Shown: piece after piece, positions 29,242 through 39,819 of the stretch
Layout: every line of letters begins with the position of its first letter
Position numbering within the stretch: the first letter of the stretch is position 1
From: Legionella rubrilucens
GTDB taxonomy: Bacteria; Pseudomonadota; Gammaproteobacteria; Legionellales; Legionellaceae
Reading direction: 5' to 3'
Assembly: GCF_001468125.1 (NCBI RefSeq)
Contig: NZ_LNYT01000006.1
Span: 62,001-126,000, forward strand
Length of the DNA stretch: 64,000 bases
Program-made: the position numbers and the translations under genes
Notes under the pieces: model-generated
What the model was told of the DNA's origin: nothing
What the model saw: only the letters and a program-made list of their open reading frames with translations
The model's database searches: none

Positions 29242-30273
29242 TTATTCTAATTCGATAGTAACGGGTATACCAAAGACCTGATATATTTGGGGGATCGCCT
29301 GATCGGGACGAATAATGGCAATCAATTTATTCTCGCGGGTAGCTAACGGATTAATCTGCGACAGAGGCACTTTCTCCGCGTAACTGGGTGTGTTGATGAT
29401 GCGCCCTTCGATTTTCTCATTGCCAGGAAAAGTGATGGTGACCTGTTTGTTCTGGTACACTTCTTCAGCGTATTTTGGATCAATGAAAGCAATGATACGC
29501 ATATTTCGTTCAGTAACAATGGTCATTAAATTTTGACCGGCCGACACGTATTCATCCTGATGCGTCGAAATACTCATGATGGTGCCGGGTTGAGGGGCCA
29601 GGATAGAAAAATGAGCTATTTTATCTTTCACTTCCGCAATATTGCTTTCAATTTCTAAAATCTTACGTTTGTAATTGACCTCAAGGAGCGTTTTGGATTG
29701 CAGTTTGGCTTCCTGAATCTGCTGTTCAAGCGCTGCATAATTTCTCTGCGCGTTCACCCAGTTTTTCCTGGCCTCTTCCAACTGCAGCTCCGCCATATCC
29801 CCTTTATTGACATATTTCACAAAACGATCGTAAACCGCTTTGCTGGAATCAATGTCCTTTTTAGCGACATCCAGTAAATTTTCCAGATTTTCTGGCGTTT
29901 GATCGCCTAAAGAGTTCATCAGATTGGTGATGCGTTCTTTTTCATTCTCCAGGTATTTCAGTTTGGTCAGCGTTTCCGGTGAAATGAATTTTAAAATCAT
30001 TTCGCCTTTCCTGACCTTTTGCCCCGGTTGCACATTCAGATTTTCAATGTAGCCTTCATCGGGCGCGCGGATAATGATGGTGTCGTAAGCAATTAATCCG
30101 GAAAAACGGATAAAGACGTATTCATTAATTAATTGATACAACAAAATAGCCAACGGAATGCTTAAAATAAGTACCAGAAGAATCCAGCGCATCTTGGGAG
30201 GCGTACGAATCCCTTCACCATATTGGACTGGCAATGTTTCTGACGGCGCTTTTTTACGAAAGTGAATTCCCAT
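29242..30273 (-). CDS. HlyD/Alg44-like periplasmic adaptor for polysaccharide export
   Basis: 343 residues. One membrane helix at about 30-50, then the lipoyl half (IRAPDEGYIENLNVQPGQKVRKGE), a coiled-coil hairpin (about 105-220), the second half (ILAPQPGTIMSI) and a barrel domain ending VTIELE. This membrane-fusion layout occurs in synthase-dependent exopolysaccharide systems such as alginate Alg44 (without a PilZ domain here). It follows the glycosyltransferase gene by 12 bases, preceded by CAGGTGAT. Confidence 0.85.
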   Translation of the reverse strand: MGIHFRKKAPSETLPVQYGEGIRTPPKMRWILLVLILSIPLAILLYQLINEYVFIRFSGLIAYDTIIIRAPDEGYIENLNVQPGQKVRKGEMILKFISPETLTKLKYLENEKERITNLMNSLGDQTPENLENLLDVAKKDIDSSKAVYDRFVKYVNKGDMAELQLEEARKNWVNAQRNYAALEQQIQEAKLQSKTLLEVNYKRKILEIESNIAEVKDKIAHFSILAPQPGTIMSISTHQDEYVSAGQNLMTIVTERNMRIIAFIDPKYAEEVYQNKQVTITFPGNEKIEGRIINTPSYAEKVPLSQINPLATRENKLIAIIRPDQAIPQIYQVFGIPVTIELE

Positions 30274-30285
30274 ATCACCTGGCTT

Positions 30286-31614
30286 TTATTTGGTTCTCTT
30301 TATAACCCACCAGGGGGCCATTGAAGAATCCTTATGTCCTTTAAAAATAATTTCGTTCAAAATAAAAATGGTGGCCATGTAACGCATAAACTGCTGATAA
30401 ATTGGCATTAAAAACACCCAGCCTATCATTTTGGCATCCTGTCGCGGCCTTTCTGAGACCAACAGTAAAAATAACACATACATCAATAGTCCGGTCACTA
30501 AATAATAACAGTAAACCAGGATGTTAACAGCGACAACCACCGTCAGGCTATATTGCAGAAATAATAGAATGCTGTAAAGCAGAACGATAAACGGCAGCAC
30601 CAATTGGTAATACAGACCATACCAGCTAAAGAAGAACATTTTCATGCGATTCATTAGTGCCGGGCTGAATTTACGCCAATGCCGCCTCACATAAATATAA
30701 TACAAATCCCCATCCCAGCGTAAACGTTGCTTCAGCAGGTTTTTTAATTTGACAGGCGCCGCCGTCCAGGCAATGGCGAAAGGCTCATGGACTATTTTTA
30801 AATGGGAATAACGACTGACGTAAACGTGCAGGCGCAGGGTTAAATCCAGATCTTCAGCGGTGCCATTTAACCAGCCGCCAATCTGTTTTAAAAACCCAGT
30901 GCGGAAAATGCCAAAAGCGCCGGAAATATTATTGGTTACATTTAATTCGGTTAAGCCGAAACGACCAAGCTGAATACCGATCATGTATTCAATGGCCTGA
31001 AGTCTTGTCAGTATGGAGTCTTTGTAATTTCTTACCCTGACTGCCCCGGAAACCGCAATGACATTGGGATCAATAAAATGAGCCGCGGCCTTGGCGACAG
31101 TCTGATTGTCAATGGAGGTATCCGCATCCAGCATAATCAATACTTCGCCCTTGGCCAGTTTAAGACCCAGGTTCATGGAACTGGCGTGGCCGCCGCGAGT
31201 CTGGCGTTCAATGACTGTGAAAAAGCGATTAGGCAGCTTCCCATACTGCAAGGCCAACTGTTTAGCATATTGCGCTGTTTTTATATTTTTTATGGCATTA
31301 TCGACAATGATCATTGTTTCGATTTTACCAGGATAGATTTGCTCCCCTACCGCACGCATCGTGGTCAGGATTTCTTCATAGGTTTCGTTGTAAGCAGTAA
31401 TGACGATGGTTACAATCGGATAATAGCCTCGCGCAAACTCGCCTTTAAAATGCAGGTTAATCCAACCCCGGATACTGTAAAGTATCGTCAGAACATAAAA
31501 TGGCAACTCAAGCAAAAACACAAACGGAAAAAAGATAAACAGGAAGCTTTTGATGTTTCCCATGGAAAACAGACTGGTGAAATAGTAGGCCAGTCCATAA
31601 AGAAAATCATTCAT
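30286..31614 (-). CDS. Processive family 2 glycosyltransferase (polysaccharide synthase)
   Basis: 442 residues. N-terminal membrane segments (about 20-47) precede a GT2 domain with VTIVITAYNE, the DAD metal site (Asp163, Asp165), the ED base (Glu254-Asp255 in TAEDLDL) and QRLRW at 296-300. This D, DxD, ED, QxxRW set marks processive synthases of the cellulose, PNAG and alginate type. Three or four C-terminal helices follow (about 318-415). It should polymerise and extrude a beta-linked glycan across the inner membrane. The sugar cannot be named. It overlaps the regulator gene by 8 bases. Confidence 0.9.
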   Translation of the reverse strand: MNDFLYGLAYYFTSLFSMGNIKSFLFIFFPFVFLLELPFYVLTILYSIRGWINLHFKGEFARGYYPIVTIVITAYNETYEEILTTMRAVGEQIYPGKIETMIIVDNAIKNIKTAQYAKQLALQYGKLPNRFFTVIERQTRGGHASSMNLGLKLAKGEVLIMLDADTSIDNQTVAKAAAHFIDPNVIAVSGAVRVRNYKDSILTRLQAIEYMIGIQLGRFGLTELNVTNNISGAFGIFRTGFLKQIGGWLNGTAEDLDLTLRLHVYVSRYSHLKIVHEPFAIAWTAAPVKLKNLLKQRLRWDGDLYYIYVRRHWRKFSPALMNRMKMFFFSWYGLYYQLVLPFIVLLYSILLFLQYSLTVVVAVNILVYCYYLVTGLLMYVLFLLLVSERPRQDAKMIGWVFLMPIYQQFMRYMATIFILNEIIFKGHKDSSMAPWWVIKRTK

Positions 31615-32989
31615 TGCTGGTGATCCGGTTATATAATTCCGCCAGCAACAAATCCGATCCGATGTCGTTTTTTATCACATCCCAGGACGACATCATACCG
31701 ACATTGATATTAATTTTATTTTCAGACTGAATTTCAGCAAACGCTTTGATGCGCTCATGGATGATATCGCAGCCCTGCTGTGGAGTCATGGGTAAGAAGA
31801 AAATGATGGTTTTATTGTCACGGGTCACCAAGTCACTGTCCCGTAATAAGGTCCTCACACGCTCGAAAAACTCCATCAGCAGTTTTTCTGTTTTAAACAT
31901 CCCCAGCTTATTAATTAACTCTTCTTCGTTGGTTACTTTTAGGGCAAAGAGACTGTAAATTAATTGATCATAACGGCGGGCAAGGATGGTTTGCCATTTG
32001 ACAACCATCATAAAAATACTTAGATCAATGAGCTTCAAAAACTGGCCCAGTTCTACAATCAAATGCTGATCAATCCCCTTGGCGAGAGACTCACCGCGAC
32101 GAGCGAGCCGGTATTCATACAGGCGTTTCGCCTGCAAATCACCGGGGTCAGAGAGCTTCTCACACACCATGCAAACGGCATTGACCGCAGCTTCAAAGAA
32201 AGCATGTTGGCAATCCTGGCAAATCTTATCCTCCATCGGCTTGTCATAATCGATGCCGATGTGCCGGAGTTTCACATGGCAGCGGCTGCAGACCAATTCT
32301 TCGTGGTGAAGAAATTCAGACAACGGACCGACATTTCCACAGGAAAAACAATGAATGAATGATTGCACGGCAATATGGACAGACTGGCAATTGGGACAGC
32401 AATTTTTAAAGTTTAGCAAACCGGATCGGCAATGCGGGCAGGTCTGGATTTCATCAATTAAAGTCTCATGCTTTAGGAGTTTTCGTGACTCCATCCCCTG
32501 CAGCATGTACCAATAGTGCTGAGCATCTTCATGAAATCCAAGAATATCCAGCAAGGGGTATTGGAAGCCGGAAGGTGAGCGATAATCCAGAAAACCTCTC
32601 AGAATGTACTCTTCTCTCACGAACAGGTAACTGCATATTAATTGCTCGAAATCGCTGATTTTTTCTTTATGGACGGCTTTAACTAACTGGATTTTATCCT
32701 GAATGGCTTTGGCCCGGGCAAACAGATCGTCAGTGAAAGGACCATCCAGAAGCTGCTCGGCATGCTCAGGCGGCGTACCGGTATAGAAAACCGGCGACAA
32801 TTGGTAATTCTCCTGCTGCCGGATGTCATGAACCAGGCTCAGGGGATAGCCTTCATTGAAATCAATAAGGACAAAAAAACAGCCCTGAGGAGGCAGCCGA
32901 TTGATGTTTTCAATGGGAATAATCCCGTCGGGCAGTGTTTTCCCGGTCAATTGGCGAGTAATCAGATACCCGTTATTATCCTGCGCCAT
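31607..32989 (-). CDS. TackOD1-like zinc-ribbon plus degenerate GGDEF regulator
   Basis: 460 residues. Residues 1-110 look like a decayed receiver-type domain (FFVLIDFNEGYPLSLVHDIRQ). Residues 184-276 carry repeated Cys pairs (CPHC, CPNC, CFSC, CSRC, CQDC, CMVC), fitting the TackOD1 metal-binding output domain known to be fused to GGDEF. Residues about 310-455 resemble a GGDEF fold (RVRTLLRDSDLVTR, IINVGMMSSW region), but the GG(D/E)EF active site is absent, so it probably binds rather than makes a nucleotide. Its place in the operon suggests it controls the synthase. Confidence 0.75.
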   Translation of the reverse strand: MAQDNNGYLITRQLTGKTLPDGIIPIENINRLPPQGCFFVLIDFNEGYPLSLVHDIRQQENYQLSPVFYTGTPPEHAEQLLDGPFTDDLFARAKAIQDKIQLVKAVHKEKISDFEQLICSYLFVREEYILRGFLDYRSPSGFQYPLLDILGFHEDAQHYWYMLQGMESRKLLKHETLIDEIQTCPHCRSGLLNFKNCCPNCQSVHIAVQSFIHCFSCGNVGPLSEFLHHEELVCSRCHVKLRHIGIDYDKPMEDKICQDCQHAFFEAAVNAVCMVCEKLSDPGDLQAKRLYEYRLARRGESLAKGIDQHLIVELGQFLKLIDLSIFMMVVKWQTILARRYDQLIYSLFALKVTNEEELINKLGMFKTEKLLMEFFERVRTLLRDSDLVTRDNKTIIFFLPMTPQQGCDIIHERIKAFAEIQSENKININVGMMSSWDVIKNDIGSDLLLAELYNRITSNE

Positions 32990-33003
32990 GTTGTTATCCT
33001 TTT

Positions 33004-33924
33004 TTAGCAGGAGTTGTTTAAAAATTGTTTTAAACCATCCTCAATTTGCGTTTTAGCTCTAAACCCCAGTTGCTTTTGTGCCAGTTCCGTTTTGCCCAGG
33101 GAGTGTACCAAATCGCCGCCGCGGGCAGGCAGGTAGTCAATGCCAGCCTGTGAATCAGTTAATTTAAGCATTAGCCTGGCTAAGGATTCAATAGTTATTG
33201 CCTCCCCGGTGCAGATATTAAATACCAACGCCTCGGAACAATCGATGCTGGCGGCTTTAATTAACGCATCCACCACGTCATCAATGTAAATAAAATCGCG
33301 TGTCTGCTGGCCATCACCATAAATAGGCAGGTTTTGGTGTGTCAAAATCGCCTGTTTAAAATGGCTCATGACACCGCTGTAGGGATTGGATGCTGATTGG
33401 CCGGGGCCGTACACATTGAAAAAACGCAGCCCTATGGAATGAATGCCAGCCATTCGTGACATCATCCCCGCATACATTTCATTGCAAAGTTTGTCGCAAC
33501 CGTAATTGGAGACAGGATGAGCGGGCTCTTTTTCTTCAAGCGGCAGTGTCCTTGACTCACCATACACCGCCGCCGAGGAGGCATAGACCAGTTTAGGACG
33601 CTTATCCAGCAGCCTGATTTCATCGAGCAGATAATTAAACGCCAATGCATTCACGGCATGGCTGAAGAGCCAATCCCGCTCGCACAGGGCAATGGACGCC
33701 AGGGCAGCCAGATGAAAACAGGCATCGACCTCGTTGAGCAGATCATGCAACAGCGCTTTTGACAACACATCGCCCTCGATAATCAACGCATCACGCACGT
33801 CATAATACCCTGGCTTGTCGATGTTTTTATCAAGAATGATGACCTCGACCCCTGCCTTAAGCAGCCGGTGAGTCAGATGATTGCCGATAAAGCCCATTCC
33901 TCCTGTAACCAGCGCTTTTTTCAT
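33004..33924 (-). CDS. NAD-dependent sugar epimerase/dehydratase
   Basis: 306 residues of the extended SDR type. The NAD-binding loop GGMGFIG is near residue 8, Asp34 region EVIILDKNID, and the catalytic Tyr/Lys motif is YGCDK (near residue 142). RFFNVYGPGQ and DFIYIDDVVDAL are family hallmarks of UDP-sugar 4-epimerases. It likely makes an activated sugar for the synthase downstream. GGAGGG lies upstream of the ATG. The gene leads the operon, 14 bases before the regulator gene. Confidence 0.9.
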   Translation of the reverse strand: MKKALVTGGMGFIGNHLTHRLLKAGVEVIILDKNIDKPGYYDVRDALIIEGDVLSKALLHDLLNEVDACFHLAALASIALCERDWLFSHAVNALAFNYLLDEIRLLDKRPKLVYASSAAVYGESRTLPLEEKEPAHPVSNYGCDKLCNEMYAGMMSRMAGIHSIGLRFFNVYGPGQSASNPYSGVMSHFKQAILTHQNLPIYGDGQQTRDFIYIDDVVDALIKAASIDCSEALVFNICTGEAITIESLARLMLKLTDSQAGIDYLPARGGDLVHSLGKTELAQKQLGFRAKTQIEDGLKQFLNNSC

Positions 33925-34014
33925 GATAATGAAATCCCTCCACTACCGTTTAAGGCTTTCCGATGAAGAATGAATGCAGGAATTGGGCCAGATTGTGTGA
34001 GTGAAGAGCGGAAA

Positions 34015-34046
34015 CCGCGCTACTACAAAGAATTTAAGTAGCGCGG
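34015..34046 (-). terminator. Hairpin terminator between the HAD-like gene and the polysaccharide operon
   Basis: CCGCGCTACT (34015-34024) pairs perfectly with AGTAGCGCGG (34037-34046), loop 12 bases. On the minus strand the stem is followed by TTTCC, so the T-run is short. It lies just after the HAD-like gene (stop at 34055). Confidence 0.55.
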
Positions 34047-34054
34047 AAAGAGGA

Positions 34055-35107
34055 TTAATGAATGATAGCAACTTTCTCGTCGTTGTGCCGTTGACAAAAT
34101 TGCTTAACGAGCTGCAAGTCGCCGCCAATTGTGTCTTTTAATCGGCCTTGTTGCAACGCGGCGAGCTCGTTGTCATTCAGAACGTATTGGGCGTCATCAC
34201 AACCCTGCAAAATTTTTATTGCTTTTTTTGCGGCACTAATTTTGACGGTTGCGCTGCGGGAATCGAATGCGAAAAATCGGGCCGCGGAGCTATTGTATTC
34301 GCTGTGGGACACTCGGCGTTCCCCTTCACGAAGCACCACGTAGTTGCATAATTTCGCTAAAGAAGTCTCTTGCAGTTCGCTCTGCAGTTTCTGACTGACT
34401 TTCTTTGGATTATCAGGGTAATCGACCTGCCATTTATTCAGAGGGCTAATATACGCTTCTCGAACGACCAGGCATTGGGGAGGATTCTTTATTTCTTTGG
34501 TGGCTTCGGCCACCTCAAGAAGATTATCCAGACTGTCGTCAAAATAGGTAATTTCCAAATCATCCGTTTCCAGCATCCCAAAGAGTGCCCGTCTTAAATG
34601 ATCAAATTGCTCTACTTTGCCTTGCGGATAAAAGGAGGCAGGGTCTTCTTTTTTCATAGACTCTTTTTTTTCAACACCATCCCAAACCAAGGTGATTTCT
34701 TCGTCATATTGTTTCGATAAAGTAGCCGGTAACTTGAAGTCTTCTCCGTGTTTTACTGAGCCGGCTGCCTTTTTTAATTCGTTTTCAAAGCCTTTCAGCA
34801 CATCATCAAAGTATTGCATGGGCTTGCCATCTTTATAGAATGGATCAATGGAGGTCGATACTCGGATGGTTTTACCCAGTGCCGCCCCAAGCTTCTCAAC
34901 CACATCGGGCGTATTAACAAGATCGCCTTCGTTCACGCCAGATAACTGGTATTTACGTGGGATTTGCCCCCTTTGAAGATAGACGCTTCGTTGCGTAAAT
35001 AAAATGATTTCATCATACTCACGGAGCTGTTCAACCAACGCTTGATTCAACTTGTTTTCATGAAGAATACAACCATCAACATCCACCAATGCTACTTTTT
35101 TAGTCAT
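34055..35107 (-). CDS. HAD-like hydrolase, candidate effector
   Basis: 350 residues. The N-terminus VALVDVDGCILHENK carries HAD motif I with Asp9 and Asp11. EIILFTQRS is placed like motif II. ITYFDDSLDNL (about residue 190) resembles the motif IV acidic cluster. The remainder is helical without recognised domains. HAD enzymes use the first Asp as a phosphoryl-accepting nucleophile; the substrate is unknown. It stands alone with terminators on its downstream side. Legionella has orphan HAD-like effectors, so export is possible, but no signal is visible. Confidence 0.65.
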   Translation of the reverse strand: MTKKVALVDVDGCILHENKLNQALVEQLREYDEIILFTQRSVYLQRGQIPRKYQLSGVNEGDLVNTPDVVEKLGAALGKTIRVSTSIDPFYKDGKPMQYFDDVLKGFENELKKAAGSVKHGEDFKLPATLSKQYDEEITLVWDGVEKKESMKKEDPASFYPQGKVEQFDHLRRALFGMLETDDLEITYFDDSLDNLLEVAEATKEIKNPPQCLVVREAYISPLNKWQVDYPDNPKKVSQKLQSELQETSLAKLCNYVVLREGERRVSHSEYNSSAARFFAFDSRSATVKISAAKKAIKILQGCDDAQYVLNDNELAALQQGRLKDTIGGDLQLVKQFCQRHNDEKVAIIH

Positions 35108-35223
35108 AACTCACTCGTCTGGTCATTTGCTGCCAGTATAACGGCCTTGAATTAAGGGATTATTAACACCATTGAAAACAGGAATTGAACAACTTATGAA
35201 TTTCGGTCGCGCGTGAATCTAAT

Positions 35224-35652
35224 TTACAGTGAATGTTCAGCGGAAAAAGAGGCATGCGCTTTTAGTAATTGCACAATTTTATAATTGGCTTCAGGGAATG
35301 AGTAATTGGAGAGTTGCTCAAAAGGCACCCAGCATAAGTCCATTTGATTTTCACGACAAGTCGCGAGCCCCGTGAACTGGTCCACCAAAAAAACAACCAG
35401 CGTCACTGTTCTATGGGGATATTGGTGATCAATTTCGCCAAGGAATGAGCACTTGTTGATTTGAATGCCCACTTCTTCATCAATTTCACGAGTCAAGGCT
35501 TGATCGGCTGCCTCGCCTTCTTCAAGCTTACCACCGGGGAATTCCCACATCCCCCCATGGCTGGCATGGGCGGGACGGCGGGTAATCAGAATACGCTGAT
35601 CGTTGTCGACAATGACGGCAACAGCGACTTTCACACCAGACTTCCGTGGCAA
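35224..35652 (-). CDS. mutT: 8-oxo-dGTP diphosphatase MutT
   Basis: 142 residues. A perfect Nudix box ([20 protein letters not shown] plus VGI, G-x5-E-x7-REUxEExGU) follows GGMWEFPGG. It hydrolyses 8-oxo-dGTP and prevents A:T to C:G transversions. The start overlaps the secA 3-prime end by 22 bases, the usual secA-mutT arrangement. Confidence 0.93.
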   Translation of the reverse strand: MPRKSGVKVAVAVIVDNDQRILITRRPAHASHGGMWEFPGGKLEEGEAADQALTREIDEEVGIQINKCSFLGEIDHQYPHRTVTLVVFLVDQFTGLATCRENQMDLCWVPFEQLSNYSFPEANYKIVQLLKAHASFSAEHSL

Positions 35653-38333
35653 CTCTTGTATTTCTTACCCGAACCGCAGGGGCAAGGATCATTGCGTCCT
35701 ATTTTTTGTCCTTCACGGCGATAAGGCGTATGGTCTTCCATGCCTTCCGCCGTCTCCTCGCCGTCCTCTTCGCTCTGACGCAGTAACTGCACGTTCTGGA
35801 CCTGCTCGGAACGACGCTGCTCTTCAATGGCCTGGACGTCCTCTTCCGTTTGGACCTGCACCGAGGTCAACAAGCGGATGATTTCGTATTTGAGGGTATC
35901 GAGCATCATGGTAAACAGAGCAAAGGCTTCACGTTTATACTCCTGTTTAGGATCTTTCTGAGCGTAGCCGCGTAAATGAATGCCCTGACGCAAATGATCC
36001 ATGGACGCTAAATGTTCGCGCCAATGATTATCCATGGTCTGGAGAATAACCGATTTCTCAAACTGCGCCAGCACTTCGCGGCCAGCCTGTTTCTCTTTCT
36101 CCTGGTAGCGTTCATAGCATAAGTTAAAGACACGTTCTTTAATCTGCTCCGGTTGCAGGGTATGATCTTTTTCAACCCAGTCGACCACATCGGCTCTGAC
36201 CTGAAAATCTTCAAACAGGGTTTTGGACAGCCCATCCAGATTCCATTGATCCTCGAGACTTTGCGGGGGAATAAAATTATCCACCAGGGTATAAATGACT
36301 TCCTCGCGCATGGCATCAACCACTTCCTTCGGATCGGTCATGGCCATGATGGCCGCGCGCTGAGTATAAATCACCCGCCGTTGGTTGTTGGCCACGTTGT
36401 CATAATCCAACAGTTGTTTACGGACATCAAAATGATGGCCTTCGAGTTTACGCTGCGCATTTTCAATCGCTTTGGTGACTAGGTTATGCTCAATCGGCTC
36501 TCCCGGTTTCATGCCTAAACGACGCATCATGTTAATGACCCGTTCGGAAGCGAAAATACGCATTAAATTATCATCGAGTGATAAATAGAATCGGCTGCTG
36601 CCAGGGTCGCCCTGACGGCCGGCACGGCCGCGTAACTGGTTATCGATACGACGGGATTCATGGCGTTCAGAACCGATAATGCGCAACCCCCCTGCCTTAA
36701 TCACGTCATCGTGACGTGTTTGCCAATCGTCTTTAATGGCCTGACGCTCTGCGTCAGAAGCCCCTTCCGGCAACATGGCCAGCTCCGCTGCCAGGCTGCC
36801 GCCAAGAACAATGTCGGTTCCTCGTCCTGCCATGTTGGTGGCAATGGTGACTGCACCCGGGCGCCCGGCTTCTGCAATAATCTGCGCTTCCTTCTCATGG
36901 AATTTGGCATTCAACACCTGATGTTTAATGCCCGCTTTCTTCATTAACTGGCTTAATAATTCGGATGCTTCAATGGAAGCCGTTCCGACAAGAACCGGCT
37001 GCTTGCGCGCCATGCAGTCCTTCACGTCGTCGATAATGGCCTGGTATTTGTCTTCAAGGCCGAGATAAATCAGATCGGCCTGATCCTGCCGACGCATGGG
37101 TTTGTTGGTCGGAATAACCACCACTTCAAGATTGTAAATCTGCTGGAACTCATAGGCTTCGGTATCCGCTGTACCGGTCATCCCCGCCAGCTTGTCGTAC
37201 AATCTGAAATAGTTCTGGAAAGTAATGGATGCCAGCGTCTGGTTTTCATGCTGAATAGGCACCAGTTCTTTGGCTTCAATGGCCTGATGCAGGCCTTCTG
37301 ACCAGCGTCGACCCGACATGGTACGTCCAGTATGTTCGTCAACAATCACTACCTGACCATCTTTGACGATATAATCTACATCGCGATGGAACATGGCATG
37401 CGCTTTCAACGCCGCATTGACATGGTGCATCAGGATGATATTGCTGGCGTGGTATAAACTTTCACCTTCATCCAGCAGGCCTTCTTTCATCAACAGCTCT
37501 TCGATATGCTGGTGCCCGGCTTCGGTAAGGTGAGCCTGTTTCTGCTTCTCATCCACCGTGTAATCGCCGCCATCCCCTTCTTCTTCCTGCTTTTTCAATT
37601 GGGGAATCAGTTTATTGACCTTCATGTACAACTCAGAGCTTCCTTCCGCCGCACCGGAAATGATGAGCGGTGTTCTCGCCTCATCAATCAGAATGGAATC
37701 CACCTCATCGACGATGGCAAAATTCAATTCCCTCTGAACCTTGTCGCTTAAGCTGAAAGCCATGTTGTCGCGCAGGTAGTCAAAACCAAATTCATTGTTG
37801 GTACCAAAGACTATGTCAGCACGGTAAGCCTGCTGTTTCGCAGCATGCGTCATCTCCGGCGCAATGACGCCCACGGTTAAGCCCAGAAATTCGTAAATGG
37901 GTCCCATCCACTGGCTGTCGCGCTTGGCCAGGTAATCATTCACAGTCACGACATGAACCCCGCGACCGCTGATGGCATTTAAATAAGCCGGTAATGTACC
38001 AACCAAGGTTTTACCTTCCCCGGTGCGCATTTCAGCAATATTCCCTTCATGCAGAACCATACCGCCAATCAGCTGCACATCGAAATGACGAAGCCCCATG
38101 GTACGGACAGACACTTCACGCACGACAGCAAAGGCCTCTGGCAACAATTGGTCAAGTGACTCACCCCGGGAAAAACGTTGTTTGAACTCCGCTGTTTTCG
38201 CGGCAAGCTGTTCATTGGACAAAGCCTTCATTGCAGGCTCAAGGGCATTGATGCTGAGGACGGTTTTTTCCATGCGCCGCAGAGTCCGCTCGTTACGACT
38301 CCCAAACATTTTCTTTATCAACGTATTCAGCAT
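35631..38333 (-). CDS. secA: Preprotein translocase ATPase SecA
   Basis: 900 residues from ATG 38333 ([19 protein letters not shown]), AAGGT upstream. The P-loop GEGKT is at 105-109, the [14 protein letters not shown] motif and helicase motifs follow. A C-terminal zinc site, [13 protein letters not shown], binds SecB and phospholipids. It drives Sec-dependent export. A longer frame to 38369 (starting [12 protein letters not shown]) has no family support. Confidence 0.97.
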   Translation of the reverse strand: MLNTLIKKMFGSRNERTLRRMEKTVLSINALEPAMKALSNEQLAAKTAEFKQRFSRGESLDQLLPEAFAVVREVSVRTMGLRHFDVQLIGGMVLHEGNIAEMRTGEGKTLVGTLPAYLNAISGRGVHVVTVNDYLAKRDSQWMGPIYEFLGLTVGVIAPEMTHAAKQQAYRADIVFGTNNEFGFDYLRDNMAFSLSDKVQRELNFAIVDEVDSILIDEARTPLIISGAAEGSSELYMKVNKLIPQLKKQEEEGDGGDYTVDEKQKQAHLTEAGHQHIEELLMKEGLLDEGESLYHASNIILMHHVNAALKAHAMFHRDVDYIVKDGQVVIVDEHTGRTMSGRRWSEGLHQAIEAKELVPIQHENQTLASITFQNYFRLYDKLAGMTGTADTEAYEFQQIYNLEVVVIPTNKPMRRQDQADLIYLGLEDKYQAIIDDVKDCMARKQPVLVGTASIEASELLSQLMKKAGIKHQVLNAKFHEKEAQIIAEAGRPGAVTIATNMAGRGTDIVLGGSLAAELAMLPEGASDAERQAIKDDWQTRHDDVIKAGGLRIIGSERHESRRIDNQLRGRAGRQGDPGSSRFYLSLDDNLMRIFASERVINMMRRLGMKPGEPIEHNLVTKAIENAQRKLEGHHFDVRKQLLDYDNVANNQRRVIYTQRAAIMAMTDPKEVVDAMREEVIYTLVDNFIPPQSLEDQWNLDGLSKTLFEDFQVRADVVDWVEKDHTLQPEQIKERVFNLCYERYQEKEKQAGREVLAQFEKSVILQTMDNHWREHLASMDHLRQGIHLRGYAQKDPKQEYKREAFALFTMMLDTLKYEIIRLLTSVQVQTEEDVQAIEEQRRSEQVQNVQLLRQSEEDGEETAEGMEDHTPYRREGQKIGRNDPCPCGSGKKYKSCHGSLV

Positions 38334-38470
38334 GACCTTGCAAATCCTCTTAATAATCGTGGCAATCAAAATCGCTTAATTTACTAGAAATTGAGAAAAA
38401 TTACTATGAATATAGTGATTCATCCGCTTTACCCGCCGGACTTTTGGCTTATTGGTTATTCTCTCAGCAT

Positions 38471-38827
38471 CTAGGACGCCATGGGTTTAAAAATAAAATA
38501 CACAGCCCCCAGCAAACAGAGCGAGGCCCATAAAAAATTCAAATGCACCCGCTGCCCCATATAAAAAACAGCGAAAGGTAAAAACACCGACAGGGTAATC
38601 ACTTCCTGCATGATTTTAAGCTGCGGTAAACTCAGGTGAGCCTGGTTAAAGCCAATGCGGTTGGCGGGGATCATCAATGTGTATTCAAAAAAGGCAATCA
38701 ACCAGCTTAAAAGGATAATCAATACCAGCGGCTTGCTGCTCTGCTGTTTCAAATGCCCATACCAGGCCATGGTCATGAAAGTATTGGACCCCACCAGCAA
38801 GATTATTGTTGTCAGCAACGCATTCAT
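38471..38827 (-). CDS. DUF486/DMT-superfamily small membrane protein
   Basis: 118 residues with four hydrophobic helices (about 2-22, 33-50, 64-82 and 95-115). Sequence features such as WLIAFFEYTLMIPANRIG and SLPQLKIMQEVITLSVF match DUF486 proteins, small members of the drug/metabolite transporter superfamily. The start overlaps the dusA stop by 4 bases. Function unknown. Confidence 0.85.
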   Translation of the reverse strand: MNALLTTIILLVGSNTFMTMAWYGHLKQQSSKPLVLIILLSWLIAFFEYTLMIPANRIGFNQAHLSLPQLKIMQEVITLSVFLPFAVFYMGQRVHLNFLWASLCLLGAVYFIFKPMAS

Positions 38828-39819
38828 TCAACCGACTCTCCCTGTTTTGTTTTTTCCATCGCCTGCAACAGAAAAACGGCGTCCTCCATCAAGCCAGGAT
38901 TTTTTTTCTGCTGAGCGCAAACCAGCAACTCTTTAAAACGCCGCGCTCCCGCCAACCCATGCGCGAGATTAAGAACCGGCTTAAGCAGAATACTCAAAGG
39001 CACACCCTCTTCGTATTGCCGGACCACATAGCGATGATAATTCTCCATTACAGCACCGCGGCTTTGAATGATGACATCGGGATACAGGAAACGATGAAAG
39101 TCGGCTAAAGCATAAGGATTATTGCAGGCAAGACGCCCCAGCATCACGCCGTCCACCGCCTGCCAATGCACCCTGGCTTCCTCCACCGTATTGATGTTGC
39201 CATTAATAACCACTGGCAACTCGGGGAATGCCCTCTTGATACGATAAACATAATCATAATGCAGAGGAGGAATAGTGCGGTTTTGTTTAGGGCTTAAACC
39301 CTGCAGCCAGGCTTTGCGGGCGTGAACAACCAGCTTGTCACATCCTGCGTCGATTAAATGCCGGGCAAAGGCTGAAAAAAAGTCATAGCTGTCCTGCTCA
39401 TCAATACCGATGCGGGTTTTTGCGGTAACTGGAATACGAACCGCCGCTTTCATGGCCTTGATGCTTTGAGCCACGTGCTCGGGTTCTGCCATCAGACAGG
39501 CACCAAAACGCCCCGCCTGCACCCGATCACTCGGGCAGCCTAAATTCAGGTTGACTTCACTGTAGCCTTTTTCCTCCGCTAAAATGGCGCATTGGACCAA
39601 GGCCTCTGTATCTGACCCGCCCAACTGCAGGGCCAAAGGCAACTCACAATCGTGAAAACCGAGGGCTTTTTTGGGATTGTTCAGCACAGCCCCTGTGGTC
39701 TGCATGTCAGTATAAAGAAGCGCCCGAGGTGCGATAAGCCGCATCAACACGCGAAAATGGGTATAGCTCCAATCAATCATCGGAGCGACCGCCAAAGGCG
39801 AAATTAAGGCATTAGTCAA
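38824..39819 (-). CDS. dusA: tRNA-dihydrouridine synthase A
   Basis: 331 residues. TIM barrel with SVAPM-like start (LAVAPMIDWSYTHFR), DMQTTGAV, and the active-site Cys in NLNLGCPSDRVQAGRFGACLM. It reduces uridines 20/20a of the D-loop using FMN and NADPH. The start is a TTG at 39819; no in-frame ATG precedes the conserved APMID. The 136-bp repeats lie upstream. Confidence 0.9.
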   Translation of the reverse strand: MTNALISPLAVAPMIDWSYTHFRVLMRLIAPRALLYTDMQTTGAVLNNPKKALGFHDCELPLALQLGGSDTEALVQCAILAEEKGYSEVNLNLGCPSDRVQAGRFGACLMAEPEHVAQSIKAMKAAVRIPVTAKTRIGIDEQDSYDFFSAFARHLIDAGCDKLVVHARKAWLQGLSPKQNRTIPPLHYDYVYRIKRAFPELPVVINGNINTVEEARVHWQAVDGVMLGRLACNNPYALADFHRFLYPDVIIQSRGAVMENYHRYVVRQYEEGVPLSILLKPVLNLAHGLAGARRFKELLVCAQQKKNPGLMEDAVFLLQAMEKTKQGESVE

